Assembly (NCBI GenBank): GCA_016871715.1
Contig: VHCO01000024.1
Coordinates: 1-52,420 of the forward strand
Source: Verrucomicrobiota bacterium
GTDB taxonomy: Bacteria; Verrucomicrobiota; Verrucomicrobiia; Limisphaerales; J093
Direction of reading: 5' to 3'
DNA length: 52,420 bases
Position numbers and translations under genes: made by a program. Below are positions 25,004 to 35,100 of the stretch, one piece after another (position 1 is the stretch's first letter; every line of letters starts with the position of its first letter). The notes under the pieces were generated by a model, which was given only the letters and a program-made list of their open reading frames with translations, searched no databases and was not told where the DNA came from.

Positions 25004-27231
25004 ACGCCCAAACCAAAGAGCTCCTGGCCTTCCACGTCGCAGCCCGGACGCGTACGCCCAGTCAGCGCGCCGCCGGCGGCCCCGAACTCTGGCCGGCCCT
25101 ACTCCGGGGCTATCGCGAGCTGGCGGCTCTCCGCCATGACGATCCGTTGGTGCTGGTCGAGCACGGGTCCTGTCGCGGCGTCGAATCTCTCTCGGCCTTG
25201 GTCAACGCTCTGCTCCAGCGTATCGCCCCCCAGGGGCCCAGTGGCGAGACCCTCCGTCGCCAAGTCCTCAGCCTCGAGCGTGAACTTCGCGCGCTGACGC
25301 TCACGCAGCCGTTCGACTCGCTCGCTGCGGCTTGGCAGGCGGCTGCGGCTAAGCTGGCTGGCCGCGCGGACCTCACCGAGGCGGATCGACAGTCGTTGAG
25401 CCAAAATCTCGAGCGCGCCCGCGCGGCGCTCGAGGTCCAGGGTCCGTTGCTGCGGTGTGGCGCGGACACGGCGGAGGTCGTGCTCCGGCATCTCTGGAAT
25501 CGGATCCAGCGCGCCACGGCCACCCGGGTGCGCGCCCAGTTGGGTGAGCTCAAGGTTCGGTTGGCGGAACTCCTCGAGAACGACTACCAGCAGTCCCTGG
25601 CGGCCCGCAGCCCAGCGGCGCTCGCCGCGGGGTTCGGAACTCGCTTCGACTCTCTCATCGACTTCGGAGCGATGTCCCGCACTCTGCTGGCGGCGTGTCC
25701 CGAACGGCGGATGCCCGCCCCGCGGCGCGAGCGCATCGCGTGGGCCTTGTCCGTGCTCGAAAACGAGCGCTTCTTCGGAACTGGCGACGACGGCGCCCGT
25801 TATGAATTCGAGTTTGCGAGCGGCGCGTCGGCCCTGGCTGAGTTTCGACGCCGGCTGCCCCAGATGGTGGACTTGGTCAAGGCGATCCGCCTGTCCGCCC
25901 TCGAACTGGACAATCGCTACCGCCCGGAAGTACATGAGACCTTCTTTGCCGGGTTCAATGCCGACGCCCTCACAGCGGAGGACCTGAGTTGGTTCCCTGC
26001 CTATTTCGTGTCGGTGACCGAAGAGGACGGCGAGCCGTCGAGCCAAGCGGCCTTGCTCGAGATCCTCGCCTCCGATCTGCCGGTCAAGTTGGTCGTTCCG
26101 ACACGCCGGCTGTTCCCGGACCCGGCCTCGCCAGCCGGCGCCCTTGGGAACACGCTTTGGCGGACCTCGCTGGCTGCCATGGCAGTCAACTTGCAGCATG
26201 CCTTTGTGGTCCAGACCACGAGCGCGAGCTTGTGCCCGCTCGCGGACGCCCTAGTCCAGGGCTTGGCGGCGCCGGGCCCAGCCTTGTTCAGTGTGTTCTG
26301 CCCGGCCGAGGATTCCTACCCGGGAGTAGCCCCCTACTTAGCCGCCGCGGCCGCCCTCGAGTCGCGCGCGTGCCCCGCGTTGGCGTTCGATCCCCGCGCG
26401 GGTTCTACATGGGCAGAGTGCTTCTCGCTGGCCGGTAATCCGCAGCCGGAGCGCACTTGGGTCTCGCACCCCTTTCGCTACGAAGACGAAGCCATGCAGT
26501 CCGTCTCGGCCACGCTGGCGTTCACTGTCGTCGATCTCCTCGCCTTGGATCCGGCCTGGGCCGAGTCTTTCCTTCCCGTTTCCCGTGACCAGTGGACGGA
26601 CGACCTAATCCCGCTCGTCGAGTACCTCGAAGCCAGCGATGACCAAAACCGCGGTCGCATCCCGTATCTCCTCATGGTCGGCCCGGACGACACCCTGCGC
26701 CGGGTGGTGGTCAAGTCAGCCGCCCTGCGCTGGGCACGCCGCTGCGCCCGCGTCTGGCGGAGCCTGCAGGAACTAGGCGGGATTGCCAATTCCCACGCCC
26801 TGCGTGCGCTGGACCGAGCTCGGCAGGAATGGGAGGGCGAGAGGGCCAAGCTAATCGAGGCCGCGCGCGCGGCCGCAGCACCAAGCCCGGCGGCGCCGAT
26901 CTCCGCCGCCGCCGAACCGGCCGCGGCCGCGGCGGAAGCTGCGAAGGCGGCGCCGGCAGCCCCGGCGGCGCCTGCGGTGTCGCGGGATGAAGCCTACATC
27001 GAGACGGCTCGTTGTTCGAGCTGCAACGAATGTGTCAACCGGAACAACCGGATGTTCAAGTACAACGAGAACAAGCAAGGCTACCTGGCCGATGTCCGCG
27101 CCGGCACCTACCGGCAACTGGTCGAGTCGGCCGAGGCGTGCAAGCTGGCCATCATCCACCCGGGTCAACCGTGGAACCCAAATGAGCCGGACCTCGAGGA
27201 GCTACTCCAGCGCGCCGAACCATTCCGCTAG
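25000..27231 (+). CDS. Unfamiliar 743-residue protein with PFOR-like segment and C-terminal single-cluster ferredoxin domain
   Basis: The ATG overlaps the KorB stop. Residues 1-340 are helical and charged with no recognised domain. About 398-500 contain VVQTTSASLCPLADALVQGL, GPALFSVFCPAEDSYPGVAP and ESRACPALAFDPRAGSTWAE. These recall the TPP-side domain of one-piece pyruvate:ferredoxin oxidoreductases, but the TPP motif GDG...N is missing. An Ala/Pro linker (about 630-663) leads to a ferredoxin-like end, ARCSSCNECVNRNNRMFKYN, with Cys672, Cys675 and Cys678, and Cys714 in SAEACKLAIIHPGQP as the fourth ligand. I infer an electron-transfer or scaffold subunit for the Nfn-Kor system. It has no name I can give, and a degenerate, catalytically inactive PFOR origin is the main alternative. 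Confidence 0.72.
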   Translation: MNAQTKELLAFHVAARTRTPSQRAAGGPELWPALLRGYRELAALRHDDPLVLVEHGSCRGVESLSALVNALLQRIAPQGPSGETLRRQVLSLERELRALTLTQPFDSLAAAWQAAAAKLAGRADLTEADRQSLSQNLERARAALEVQGPLLRCGADTAEVVLRHLWNRIQRATATRVRAQLGELKVRLAELLENDYQQSLAARSPAALAAGFGTRFDSLIDFGAMSRTLLAACPERRMPAPRRERIAWALSVLENERFFGTGDDGARYEFEFASGASALAEFRRRLPQMVDLVKAIRLSALELDNRYRPEVHETFFAGFNADALTAEDLSWFPAYFVSVTEEDGEPSSQAALLEILASDLPVKLVVPTRRLFPDPASPAGALGNTLWRTSLAAMAVNLQHAFVVQTTSASLCPLADALVQGLAAPGPALFSVFCPAEDSYPGVAPYLAAAAALESRACPALAFDPRAGSTWAECFSLAGNPQPERTWVSHPFRYEDEAMQSVSATLAFTVVDLLALDPAWAESFLPVSRDQWTDDLIPLVEYLEASDDQNRGRIPYLLMVGPDDTLRRVVVKSAALRWARRCARVWRSLQELGGIANSHALRALDRARQEWEGERAKLIEAARAAAAPSPAAPISAAAEPAAAAAEAAKAAPAAPAAPAVSRDEAYIETARCSSCNECVNRNNRMFKYNENKQGYLADVRAGTYRQLVESAEACKLAIIHPGQPWNPNEPDLEELLQRAEPFR

Positions 27232-27277
27232 GCCCGGAGAGGTCGGACCGGCGCCCGCCGAGGGGGCCTGGCGCGGG

Positions 27278-27313
27278 AGTCGCTCCTCCGCACCGAGCGA
27301 CCGGCCAGCCGGC
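27278..27313 (+). terminator. Tandem hairpins after the nfn-kor operon (possible termination site)
   Basis: A seven-base perfect stem, GTCGCTC (27278-27284) with GAGCGAC (27294-27300), is followed at once by GGCC-AGCC-GGCC (27302-27313). The position, 47 bases after the last stop of the operon, fits termination. No T-run follows, so it would have to work without a U-tract or via Rho. Confidence 0.3.
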
Positions 27314-27452
27314 CAAACAGCGCTTGTGCGCTCGGCCAATTCGGCGTAGAAACCCACCGCGTGAACGCCCGCTGGGCCAGGAACGGCCGTCGCCACACCC
27401 GAGCGGCGACCACGGAGCCGTGCCATTCTGTCGCCTGGCGGGTCGAGCGAAC

Positions 27453-30380
27453 ATGACTATGCAAACCATTTCTCGCATCCTGACCTCCTGGGTTGTAGCC
27501 GCAACGTTGTCGAGCGTGGCCTTGGGCCAGAGCTCACCGGCGGCGGCTGCAGCCAGCGGCTCCACCTCCACCCCGGCCAGCACGCCACCCAAACCCGACT
27601 TCCCGCCCCACACCGACGTGCTGAAGGACTTCGAGCAGGTGGTCTCGTCGATCGACAAAGTGCCGTCCCTGCTCCAGATCTGGGTGAACCGGAAGGAGAA
27701 CCAGATGTTGGCCGTGTTCCCGGAGAAGTTTGCCCAGAAGAAGTTCTTCATCGCGCTCACGGTGGCCAGCGGCGAGCGCTATGCCGGCCTGCAAGCCGGC
27801 GATATGTACGTTTACTGGCGTCGCCACGAGAAACGCATGGTCTTGCTCACGCCCAATCTCGACGTCCGCTCGACGGGCGAAGCCGAGTCCAAGGCGAGCG
27901 TCCAACGGCTCTTCACCGATCGGGTGATCGTGGATGTGCCGATTCTGGCGCTGGTGCCGGGCTGGGGGCCGGTGATCGATCTGGACGCCCTGTTGGTCGG
28001 GGAGGCGAGCAAGTTCTTTGGGTCCGTTGTGCGCGGGGCGCGGAACCAGCTTGCCAGCATCAAGACGGCCAAGGCCTTCCCCGGCAACGTCGAGCTGGCC
28101 TTCGAGTTGCCTATGGCCGACGGCCTCCTCAAGACGCTGCACTACTCGATCAGCGAGATCGCTCCCAACCCCGCCTACAAATCCCGCCTGGCGGACGGGC
28201 GCGTCGGCTATTTCACCACCAGCTTCGCCGACCTGGGCAAGTACCAGGCCGACGAGAACCAGGTGCGGTACATCAACCGCTGGCACCTCGAGAAGGCCGA
28301 TGCCAGCCTCAAGGTCAGCCCGCCCAAAAACCCGATCATCTTCTACCTCGAGTCCACCACGCCCATCCGCTACCGCCGTTGGGTGCGCGAGGGCGTGCTG
28401 ATGTGGAACAAAGCCTTCGAGAAAGTCGGTTTCGCCAACGCCATCGAGGTCTACTACCAAGACGCCACCACCGGCGCGCACATGGAAAAAGACCCGGAAG
28501 ACGTGCGCTATAACTTCGTCCGCTGGCTCAATAACGACGTCGGCACAGCCATCGGCCCCAGCCGGGTCGATCCCCTCTCGGGCCAGATCTTGGACGCCGA
28601 CATCATCTTGACCGACGGTTGGATTCGGCACTATTGGAAGCAGTTCAACGAGATGATTCCCACCCTGGCGATGGAGGGCATGAGCCCAGCCGCACTTGCC
28701 TGGCTCCAATCCCGGCCCCAATGGGACCCGCGCGTTCGCCTGGCGTCGCCCGCGAGCCGCGAGGCGATCCTGACCGAGTTGGCCGCCCGCGGCCCTCAAC
28801 TCCACGGAGGTCACCCCATGGCCGAGGTCGATCCCACCCTGGTCGGGGCCAACGATTATGATGGGTTGGTGGGCCGGACCAGCCAGTTCAACGGCCTGTG
28901 CCGCGCCGCCGAATGCAAGGCCCTGGACCTGTCCGTCATGCGGTTTGCGTTCGACCTCATGCTGGACGCCATGCCGCCGGAGTTGGCCGACCTCAAACCC
29001 AAGGCCGCCGAGAAGAAGGACGGCGACAAGAAAGAGGAGCCCAAAGAGCCCATGCTCGACGGCATTCCCGAGTGGTTCGTGGGACCGCTGGTGGCGGAAC
29101 TCGTCGCCCACGAAGTCGGCCATACCCTGGGGCTGCGCCACAATTTCCGTTCCTCGAGCATCTACACCCTGGCCCAGATCAACAGCCCGGAAATCAAGGC
29201 CAAGAAACCCTTCGCCGGGTCCGTGATGGATTACTTGCCGGTGAACATCTTCGATTGGCAGGAGAAAGACCGGCAAGGCGATTACGGCATGATCGACATT
29301 GGCCCGTACGATTTTTGGGCCATCGAATACGGCTACACCCTCGCGGACAAACCCGAAGCCCTCAAGCCCATCCTCAGCAAGGCCTCCCAACCCGAGCTCA
29401 CCTATGCCACCGACGAAGACACCTTCGGCCCCGATCCCCTGGCGCGCCGCTACGACTTCGCCGCCGACCCGATCAACTACGCCAAGAAGCAAATGGACTT
29501 GGCTCGGTTCCACCGCGCGCGGTTGATCGATAAGTTCGTCAAAGAGGGCCAGAGCTGGGCGCACGCGCGGCGCGGCTACGAGATGACCCTCGCCGTCCAG
29601 ACGCGCGCCCTCACCATGATGGCGTCCTGGTTGGGCGGCGCCTTTGTCAACCGCGACAAGAAAGGCGACCCCGGCAACCGCGCCCCGATCGAGGTCGTCC
29701 CGGTGCAAGACCAGCGCGACGCGTTGGAATTCGTGCTCGAGCACACGTTCCGCGACGCCGCGTACGGCCTGACGCCCGAACTGCTCCGCCGCATGACGGT
29801 GGACAAGTGGCTCGACCGCTCCTCTTCCTTCGACGACCCAACTTGGCCCGTGCACGACCGGATCATGGGTATTCAATCCATGGTGCTCACCCGCTTGCTG
29901 AACCCCAGCACGCTCGGCCGCGTCTACGACAACGAATTCCTCACCCCGGCCAAGGACGACATGGTCACCCTCCCAGAAGTGCTCACGACCCTCGAAACCG
30001 AGATTTGGTCGGAACTGAAACAGACCGGCGGCGAGTACACCAACCGCCAACCGCTGATCTCGAGTCTCCGGCGCAACCTCCAACGCGAGCACGTCGAGCG
30101 GCTCATCGACCTGAGCATGCCCGAGAGCTGGCGCCAGGCTTCCCATAAGCCCATCGCCAACCTGGCCCTCATGCACCTGCGCCAGTTGAGCAGTCGCCTC
30201 GGCAAGCTGCAAGGTCAGGACGGCCTGGATGCCTACACCCACGCCCACGTGTCCGAGACCAAGCTCCGCATCGACAAGGCCCTCGACGCCGGTTACCTGC
30301 TCAACGGCAGCTCCGCCGCGGCCGCCTCCGTCCGCATCGTCGTGAGCGGCCAAACCAATGTCACCGCCTTCGCCCGCTGA
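27453..30380 (+). CDS. Secreted zincin metalloprotease (DUF5117/DUF4953-type)
   Basis: The ATG at 27453 gives 975 residues with a signal peptide (MTMQTISRILTSWVVAATLS, cleavage near ALGQ); upstream in-frame codons to 27324 lack any signal. The N-terminal part (to about 240) fits the DUF5117 pattern (LLQIWVNRKENQMLAVFPEK, FIALTVASGERYAGLQAGDM). The catalytic region has VAHEVGHTLGLRHNFRSSS with zinc ligands His553, His557 and His563 and Glu554 as base: the HExxHxxGxxH metzincin signature. Then comes SVMDYLPVNIF, the likely Met-turn region. Members are large exported proteases, widespread in Bacteroidota, Verrucomicrobiota and Planctomycetota, with unknown substrates. Its last 23 bases overlap the start of the methyltransferase gene in another frame. 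Confidence 0.9.
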   Translation: MTMQTISRILTSWVVAATLSSVALGQSSPAAAAASGSTSTPASTPPKPDFPPHTDVLKDFEQVVSSIDKVPSLLQIWVNRKENQMLAVFPEKFAQKKFFIALTVASGERYAGLQAGDMYVYWRRHEKRMVLLTPNLDVRSTGEAESKASVQRLFTDRVIVDVPILALVPGWGPVIDLDALLVGEASKFFGSVVRGARNQLASIKTAKAFPGNVELAFELPMADGLLKTLHYSISEIAPNPAYKSRLADGRVGYFTTSFADLGKYQADENQVRYINRWHLEKADASLKVSPPKNPIIFYLESTTPIRYRRWVREGVLMWNKAFEKVGFANAIEVYYQDATTGAHMEKDPEDVRYNFVRWLNNDVGTAIGPSRVDPLSGQILDADIILTDGWIRHYWKQFNEMIPTLAMEGMSPAALAWLQSRPQWDPRVRLASPASREAILTELAARGPQLHGGHPMAEVDPTLVGANDYDGLVGRTSQFNGLCRAAECKALDLSVMRFAFDLMLDAMPPELADLKPKAAEKKDGDKKEEPKEPMLDGIPEWFVGPLVAELVAHEVGHTLGLRHNFRSSSIYTLAQINSPEIKAKKPFAGSVMDYLPVNIFDWQEKDRQGDYGMIDIGPYDFWAIEYGYTLADKPEALKPILSKASQPELTYATDEDTFGPDPLARRYDFAADPINYAKKQMDLARFHRARLIDKFVKEGQSWAHARRGYEMTLAVQTRALTMMASWLGGAFVNRDKKGDPGNRAPIEVVPVQDQRDALEFVLEHTFRDAAYGLTPELLRRMTVDKWLDRSSSFDDPTWPVHDRIMGIQSMVLTRLLNPSTLGRVYDNEFLTPAKDDMVTLPEVLTTLETEIWSELKQTGGEYTNRQPLISSLRRNLQREHVERLIDLSMPESWRQASHKPIANLALMHLRQLSSRLGKLQGQDGLDAYTHAHVSETKLRIDKALDAGYLLNGSSAAAASVRIVVSGQTNVTAFAR

Positions 30381-31377
30381 GGCCGCCCCCGCGCCGGCTG
30401 CCCGCGCAAGCGCCCCTCGCGATCTGCAGGACTGGGTCCCGCAGGAGCTGCAGTCGATCGCCACTCCGCAAACTGCGATCCCGGCCATCGCACGGGACTC
30501 GCGGTTGTTGAGTCTCATCGACCATGCGGTGCGTGCGATCCCCACCAAGCATCGGTTGTTCCTTCGAGATGCGCGCACCCTTGACGGGCTAAGCCCGGCA
30601 TCGGTCCATCTGGTGTTGACCTCCCCGCCTTATTGGACGCTTAAGGAATACCGGCCCTCGGACGGCCAACTGGGCCATGTGTCAGACTACGAGCAGTTCC
30701 TGACCGAACTCGATCGCGTGTGGATGCATTGTTTCAACGCTCTCGTACCGGGAGGTCGGCTGATCTGTGTGGTTGGCGATGTATGCCTCTCGCGACGCAA
30801 GAACGATGGCCGCCACACGGTCGTGCCGCTGCACGCTTCCATTCAAGAGCACTGCCGGCGAATCGGGTTCGATAATCTCGCCCCGATCATCTGGCATAAA
30901 ATCGCCAACGCCGCGTATGAAGTCGAGGGGGGGGGCGGGGGCTTCCTCGGAAAACCCTACGAGCCGAATGCCGTGATCAAGAACGACATCGAGTTCATCC
31001 TCATGGAACGAAAGCCCGGAGGCTACCGGCAACCTTCGCTGGCGGAGCGCGTGTTGAGCGTTATCTCGGTCGAGGATTACCAGCGGTGGTTCCAGCAAAT
31101 CTGGAGCGGACTGACCGGGGCCTCGACACGAGATCATCCCGCCCCCTACCCGAGGGAGCTGGCCGAACGGTTGATTCGAATGTTCAGCTTTGTCGGCGAT
31201 ACGGTGTTGGATCCATTTCTGGGAACGGGCACAACGAGCGCGGCAGCCGCTCGCTGTGGCAGGCACAGCATCGGCTGCGAGGTCGAGGCGCACTACTTCG
31301 ACATGGCCGAACGGCGCCTACGCGACGAGACCACTGGCCTTTTTTCCTCGGCTGAAATCCAGGTTTGCCGGGGGTAG
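30358..31377 (+). CDS. Site-specific DNA methyltransferase, beta-class TSPPYW (probable N4-cytosine) type
   Basis: The 339-residue protein has catalytic motif IV, VLTSPPYWTLKEY (Thr88-Trp93), in the N-terminal half. The AdoMet-binding motif I, LDPFLGTGTTSAAAARCGRH (FxGxG at 287-291), is near the C-terminus. Motif IV before motif I defines the beta class, and SPPY suggests N4-cytosine rather than N6-adenine methylation. A target-recognition region lies between (about 110-240). The ATG at 30358 overlaps the metalloprotease end by 23 bases, suggesting coupling; no better start is evident downstream. A PaeR7I/XhoI-like endonuclease gene begins 10 bases after the stop. The pair is therefore a type II restriction-modification system, probably reading CTCGAG. 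Confidence 0.9.
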   Translation: MSPPSPAEAAPAPAARASAPRDLQDWVPQELQSIATPQTAIPAIARDSRLLSLIDHAVRAIPTKHRLFLRDARTLDGLSPASVHLVLTSPPYWTLKEYRPSDGQLGHVSDYEQFLTELDRVWMHCFNALVPGGRLICVVGDVCLSRRKNDGRHTVVPLHASIQEHCRRIGFDNLAPIIWHKIANAAYEVEGGGGGFLGKPYEPNAVIKNDIEFILMERKPGGYRQPSLAERVLSVISVEDYQRWFQQIWSGLTGASTRDHPAPYPRELAERLIRMFSFVGDTVLDPFLGTGTTSAAAARCGRHSIGCEVEAHYFDMAERRLRDETTGLFSSAEIQVCRG

Positions 31378-31387
31378 CTTCAGGACG

Positions 31388-32128
31388 ATGGCCACGAACC
31401 GCAGGAAGCTGCAGCGACAGGTCCAGAGTGCGGTCAGCCATTTCTGGCGTACGCGGGCTCGACAGTCCCAGGCGCAGGGAGCCAAGTCGGGGCGCCGGGA
31501 TCGGGGAGCGAGGAGTGCGGTTACCGGCGGTGCCCACCTCGATGGCTTCGCCGAATTGCTCCGCGTGCTCATGGTCGAGGCCGGCTTGAGCGCTACCGCC
31601 ATCCACCGCCGTACGAGCGTCGAGTTGCCGGGGTATTATCGCGCCGAAAAGAAATGGGATCTGGTTGTGGTGGTCGACGGTCGGCTCTTCGCGACGATCG
31701 AGTTCAAGGCTCAAGTTGGCCCCTCCTTCGGGAACAACTACAACAACCGGACCGAAGAGGCTCTCGGGAACGCCACCGACTATTGGGCAGCCTTCCGCGA
31801 AGGTGCATTCCGGGGATCGCCCAGGCCTTGGCTTGGTTACCTCATGCTCCTCGAGGACGCCGAAGGCTCGACCCGACCGGTCTCGGTCGCCGAGCCCCAC
31901 TTCCCCGTGTTCGAGGAGTTCCACGAGGCCTCTTATGCCCAACGCTACCAGATCCTGCTGACCAAGATGGTGCGCGAGCGGCTGTACGATGCGGCGAGCC
32001 TCATCCTTTCGCCCAGCGATCAAGGTCTGAAGGGCACATTCTCGGAACCGTGCGCAGAGTTGACGTTCGCGAACTTCGCCGAGAGCTTGCTGGCTCGAGC
32101 GTTCGCCTACTCGAGAACCCAGAAGTGA
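31388..32128 (+). CDS. PaeR7I/XhoI-family type II restriction endonuclease
   Basis: The ATG at 31388 gives 246 residues, about the expected family length; the frame's earlier opening lies inside the methyltransferase gene. The diagnostic block PGYYRAEKKWDLVVVVDGRL continues as FATIEFKAQVGPSFGNNYNN and RTEEALGNATDYW. It supplies the PD-(D/E)xK nuclease residues Asp91, Glu105 and Lys107. No inactivating change is seen. Family members cleave CTCGAG. That hexamer is not avoided around it (one copy lies in this gene at 31850-31855), so host protection by the adjacent methyltransferase is required if the enzyme is active. The gene lies between methyltransferase (10-base gap) and Lhr helicase (9-base gap). 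Confidence 0.92.
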   Translation: MATNRRKLQRQVQSAVSHFWRTRARQSQAQGAKSGRRDRGARSAVTGGAHLDGFAELLRVLMVEAGLSATAIHRRTSVELPGYYRAEKKWDLVVVVDGRLFATIEFKAQVGPSFGNNYNNRTEEALGNATDYWAAFREGAFRGSPRPWLGYLMLLEDAEGSTRPVSVAEPHFPVFEEFHEASYAQRYQILLTKMVRERLYDAASLILSPSDQGLKGTFSEPCAELTFANFAESLLARAFAYSRTQK

Positions 32129-32137
32129 CCCGAGCCA

Positions 32138-35100
32138 ATGACCGCCTTCGCGGAACCGGTCCGCACGTGGTTTGCCCACGCGTTTAGGCAGCCGACCGAG
32201 GCCCAGACGCGCGCCTGGCCGCCCATCCTGGCGGGCGAGTCCACGTTGCTGTTAGCGCCAACCGGCTCGGGCAAGACGCTGGCGGCGTTTCTGGCCGGAA
32301 TCAACCGGCTCATGACCGCTCCGGTGCCGGCTCGTAACGAGCGGTGCCGTTTGCTGTACGTCTCGCCGCTGAAAGCGTTGGCCGTCGACATCGAGCGGAA
32401 CCTGCGCGCTCCGCTCGCGGGCATCGCTGCTTTGGCTCACGAGCAATGTGCGCCTCTCCACCTGCCGACCCTCGCCATCCGCACCGGCGACACCCCGGCC
32501 GCCGACCGCGCCAGAATGGCCCGCACGCCCCCAGACATCCTGATCACCACACCCGAATCCCTCTACTTGCTCCTGACCTCCGCCGCGGCCGCCATCCTGG
32601 CCACCGTCGAGACCGTCATCATCGACGAAATCCATGCGCTGGCGGCGACCAAGCGTGGCGTGCACCTGCTGCTCTCGCTCGAGCGGCTCGAAGAACTTCG
32701 CCGCCGGCGCGATGCCCATGCCCGCCCCGTGCAACGCCTCGGACTATCGGCCACCCAACGGCCCCTGGACGAAATCGCCCGGCTGCTTGGCGGCGGCGAG
32801 ATCCGCCAGCCAGGTCACCTCACGGGAAAGCCTCAGCCCGACCGCGGCAAAGAACCGTTCCATGGCGTGGCGCCGGTATCAGACCCAGGCGAGTGGCTGC
32901 CGCGCCCGGTTACGGTGATCGATGCCGGGCGAAAGAAGACCCTCGAGTTGACGGTCGAGATGCCCATCGAGGAGCTCGCCGCCTCGAGCACGGGGCTAGG
33001 ATCGGCGCCCAACCCGGCGCACGCGGCTGACATCGACCACTCGATCTGGCCCTCGATCTACCCGCGCTTACTCGAGCTGGTCCGGGCGCATCGGTCGACA
33101 TTGATCTTCGCCAACAGCCGGCGGTTGGCCGAGCGCTTGGCGAGCGCACTCAACGACCTGGCTGGCGTCGAGTTGGCGCTCGCGCACCACGGCTCGCTAG
33201 CGCGCGAGCGCCGCCAAGAAATCGAGCGCCGGCTCAAGGCGGGCGACCTGCCGGCAATCGTGGCCACTTCGTCGCTCGAACTGGGCATCGACATGGGCGC
33301 CATCGACCTGGTGGTGCAAATCGAAGCGCCCCCCTCCGTGACGTCGGGCCTCCAACGCATCGGGCGCGCCGGCCACCAGGTCGGGGCAGTCTCGCAGGGT
33401 GTGATCTTCCCCAAGTACCGGGGCGATTTGTTGGCCTGTGCCGCCGCCACTCAACTCATGCACGAGAGCCGCGTCGAGACCACCCGTTACCCACGGAACC
33501 CGCTCGATGTCCTCGCCCAGCAACTGGTGGCCATGTGCGCCATGCGCCCCACGCGCGTGGACGACCTCTATGCCCTGGTCCGGCGGGCCACCCCCTTCGC
33601 CGAACTGCCCCGCCCCGCCTTCGAGGGCGTCCTCGACATGCTCTCCGGCCGGTATCCTTCGGACGAATTCGCTGGCCTGCGGCCGCGCCTGGTGTGGGAC
33701 CGAGTCGGCGGAGTCGTGCGCGCGCGGGAAGGCGCCCGCCACCTCGCCGTCGTCAACGCCGGGACCATCCCCGACCGCGGACTTTATGGCGTGTTCCTGG
33801 CGGGTGCGGACCGGCGGCGTAGCCGCCGCGTGGGCGAGTTGGACGAGGAAATGGTGTTCGAGTCGCGCGTGGGAGACGTGTTCCTGCTCGGAGCCTCGTC
33901 GTGGCGCATCGAGGAAATCACCCACGACCGCGTGCTAGTTTCGCCGGCGCCTGGCGAGCCGGGCAAGACCCCTTTCTGGCATGGAGACCGCCCCGGTCGA
34001 CCGCTCGAGTTCGGACGCGCCATTGGACAACTGGTCCGCGCTCTGAACGCTGCGCCCGCGGCGGAGGCTCGCCGCTTGCTGCGTGAGGCTCATGGCTTGG
34101 CGGATCAAGCCGCGGACAACCTCCTGGCCTATCTCGACGATCAGGCTCGCGCCACCAGCCACCTTCCCAGCGACCAGACCGTGGTCATCGAGCGGTTTCT
34201 GGATGAACTTGGCGACTGGCGGGTGTGCGTGCTCTCCCCATTCGGCGCGCCAGTCCATGCGCCGTGGGCAACCGCCGTCCAGGCCCGTTGGCAAGAGCGC
34301 ACCGCCGGCCAGATCGACGCCCTCTGGTCCGACGATGGCATCGTCTTTCGACTCCCGGAAGCGGACCGGCCACCGCCCAGCGAGTGGTTCCTGCCCGAGC
34401 CCGATCGGGCGGAAGACCTCGTGACCCGCGGGCTGGGCTCGACGACCTTGTTTGCGGCCCGGTTTCGCGAGAACGCAGCGCGCGCCTTGTTGCTGCCCCG
34501 ACGCAGGCCCGGCCGCCGCACCCCGCTCTGGGCCCAACGAAAGCGCGGCGCCGACCTCCTCCGTGTCGCCGCGCGCTACAGCGCCTTCCCGCTCCTGCTC
34601 GAGACCTATCGGGAATGTTTGCGCGACGTGTTTGACTTGCCCGGCCTGGTCGAACTGCTGCGCCAAATCGACCGCCGCGAGTTGCGCGTTGTCACAGTCG
34701 ATTCCCGGACGCCCTCCCCCTTCGCCGCGGCGCTCCTGTTCTCCTACGTTGCCAATTTCATCTATGACGGGGATGCACCCCTCGCCGAGCGCCGAGCCCA
34801 GGTTCTGTCCCTTGACCAGACACAGTTGCGCGAGCTCCTGGGCGAAGCCGAACTGCGGGAGCTACTCGATGGCGAGACCATCCGCGCACTCGAGGCTCGG
34901 CTGCAACGGCGTGAAGGCCCACCCATTCGCCACGCGGATGATCTGCACGATCTGCTGCGTGCGCTGGGTGACTTGTCTCAAGCGGAGATGGCAGAACGGA
35001 TAACGTGCGGAGACCCGGCGCCTCCGCCCGCCGCCACAACCGTCGCGGATTGGCTCGGCCAACTCGTGCGCGAGCGCCGCGCCGTGCCCGTAACCATCGG

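Noticed and set aside
27534..30578. 1014-residue minus-strand open frame
   Set aside because: It is antisense to the metalloprotease and methyltransferase genes, which have signal peptide and catalytic motifs. Its translation (H, V, G, R-rich, no motifs) is typical of a GC-rich antisense shadow.
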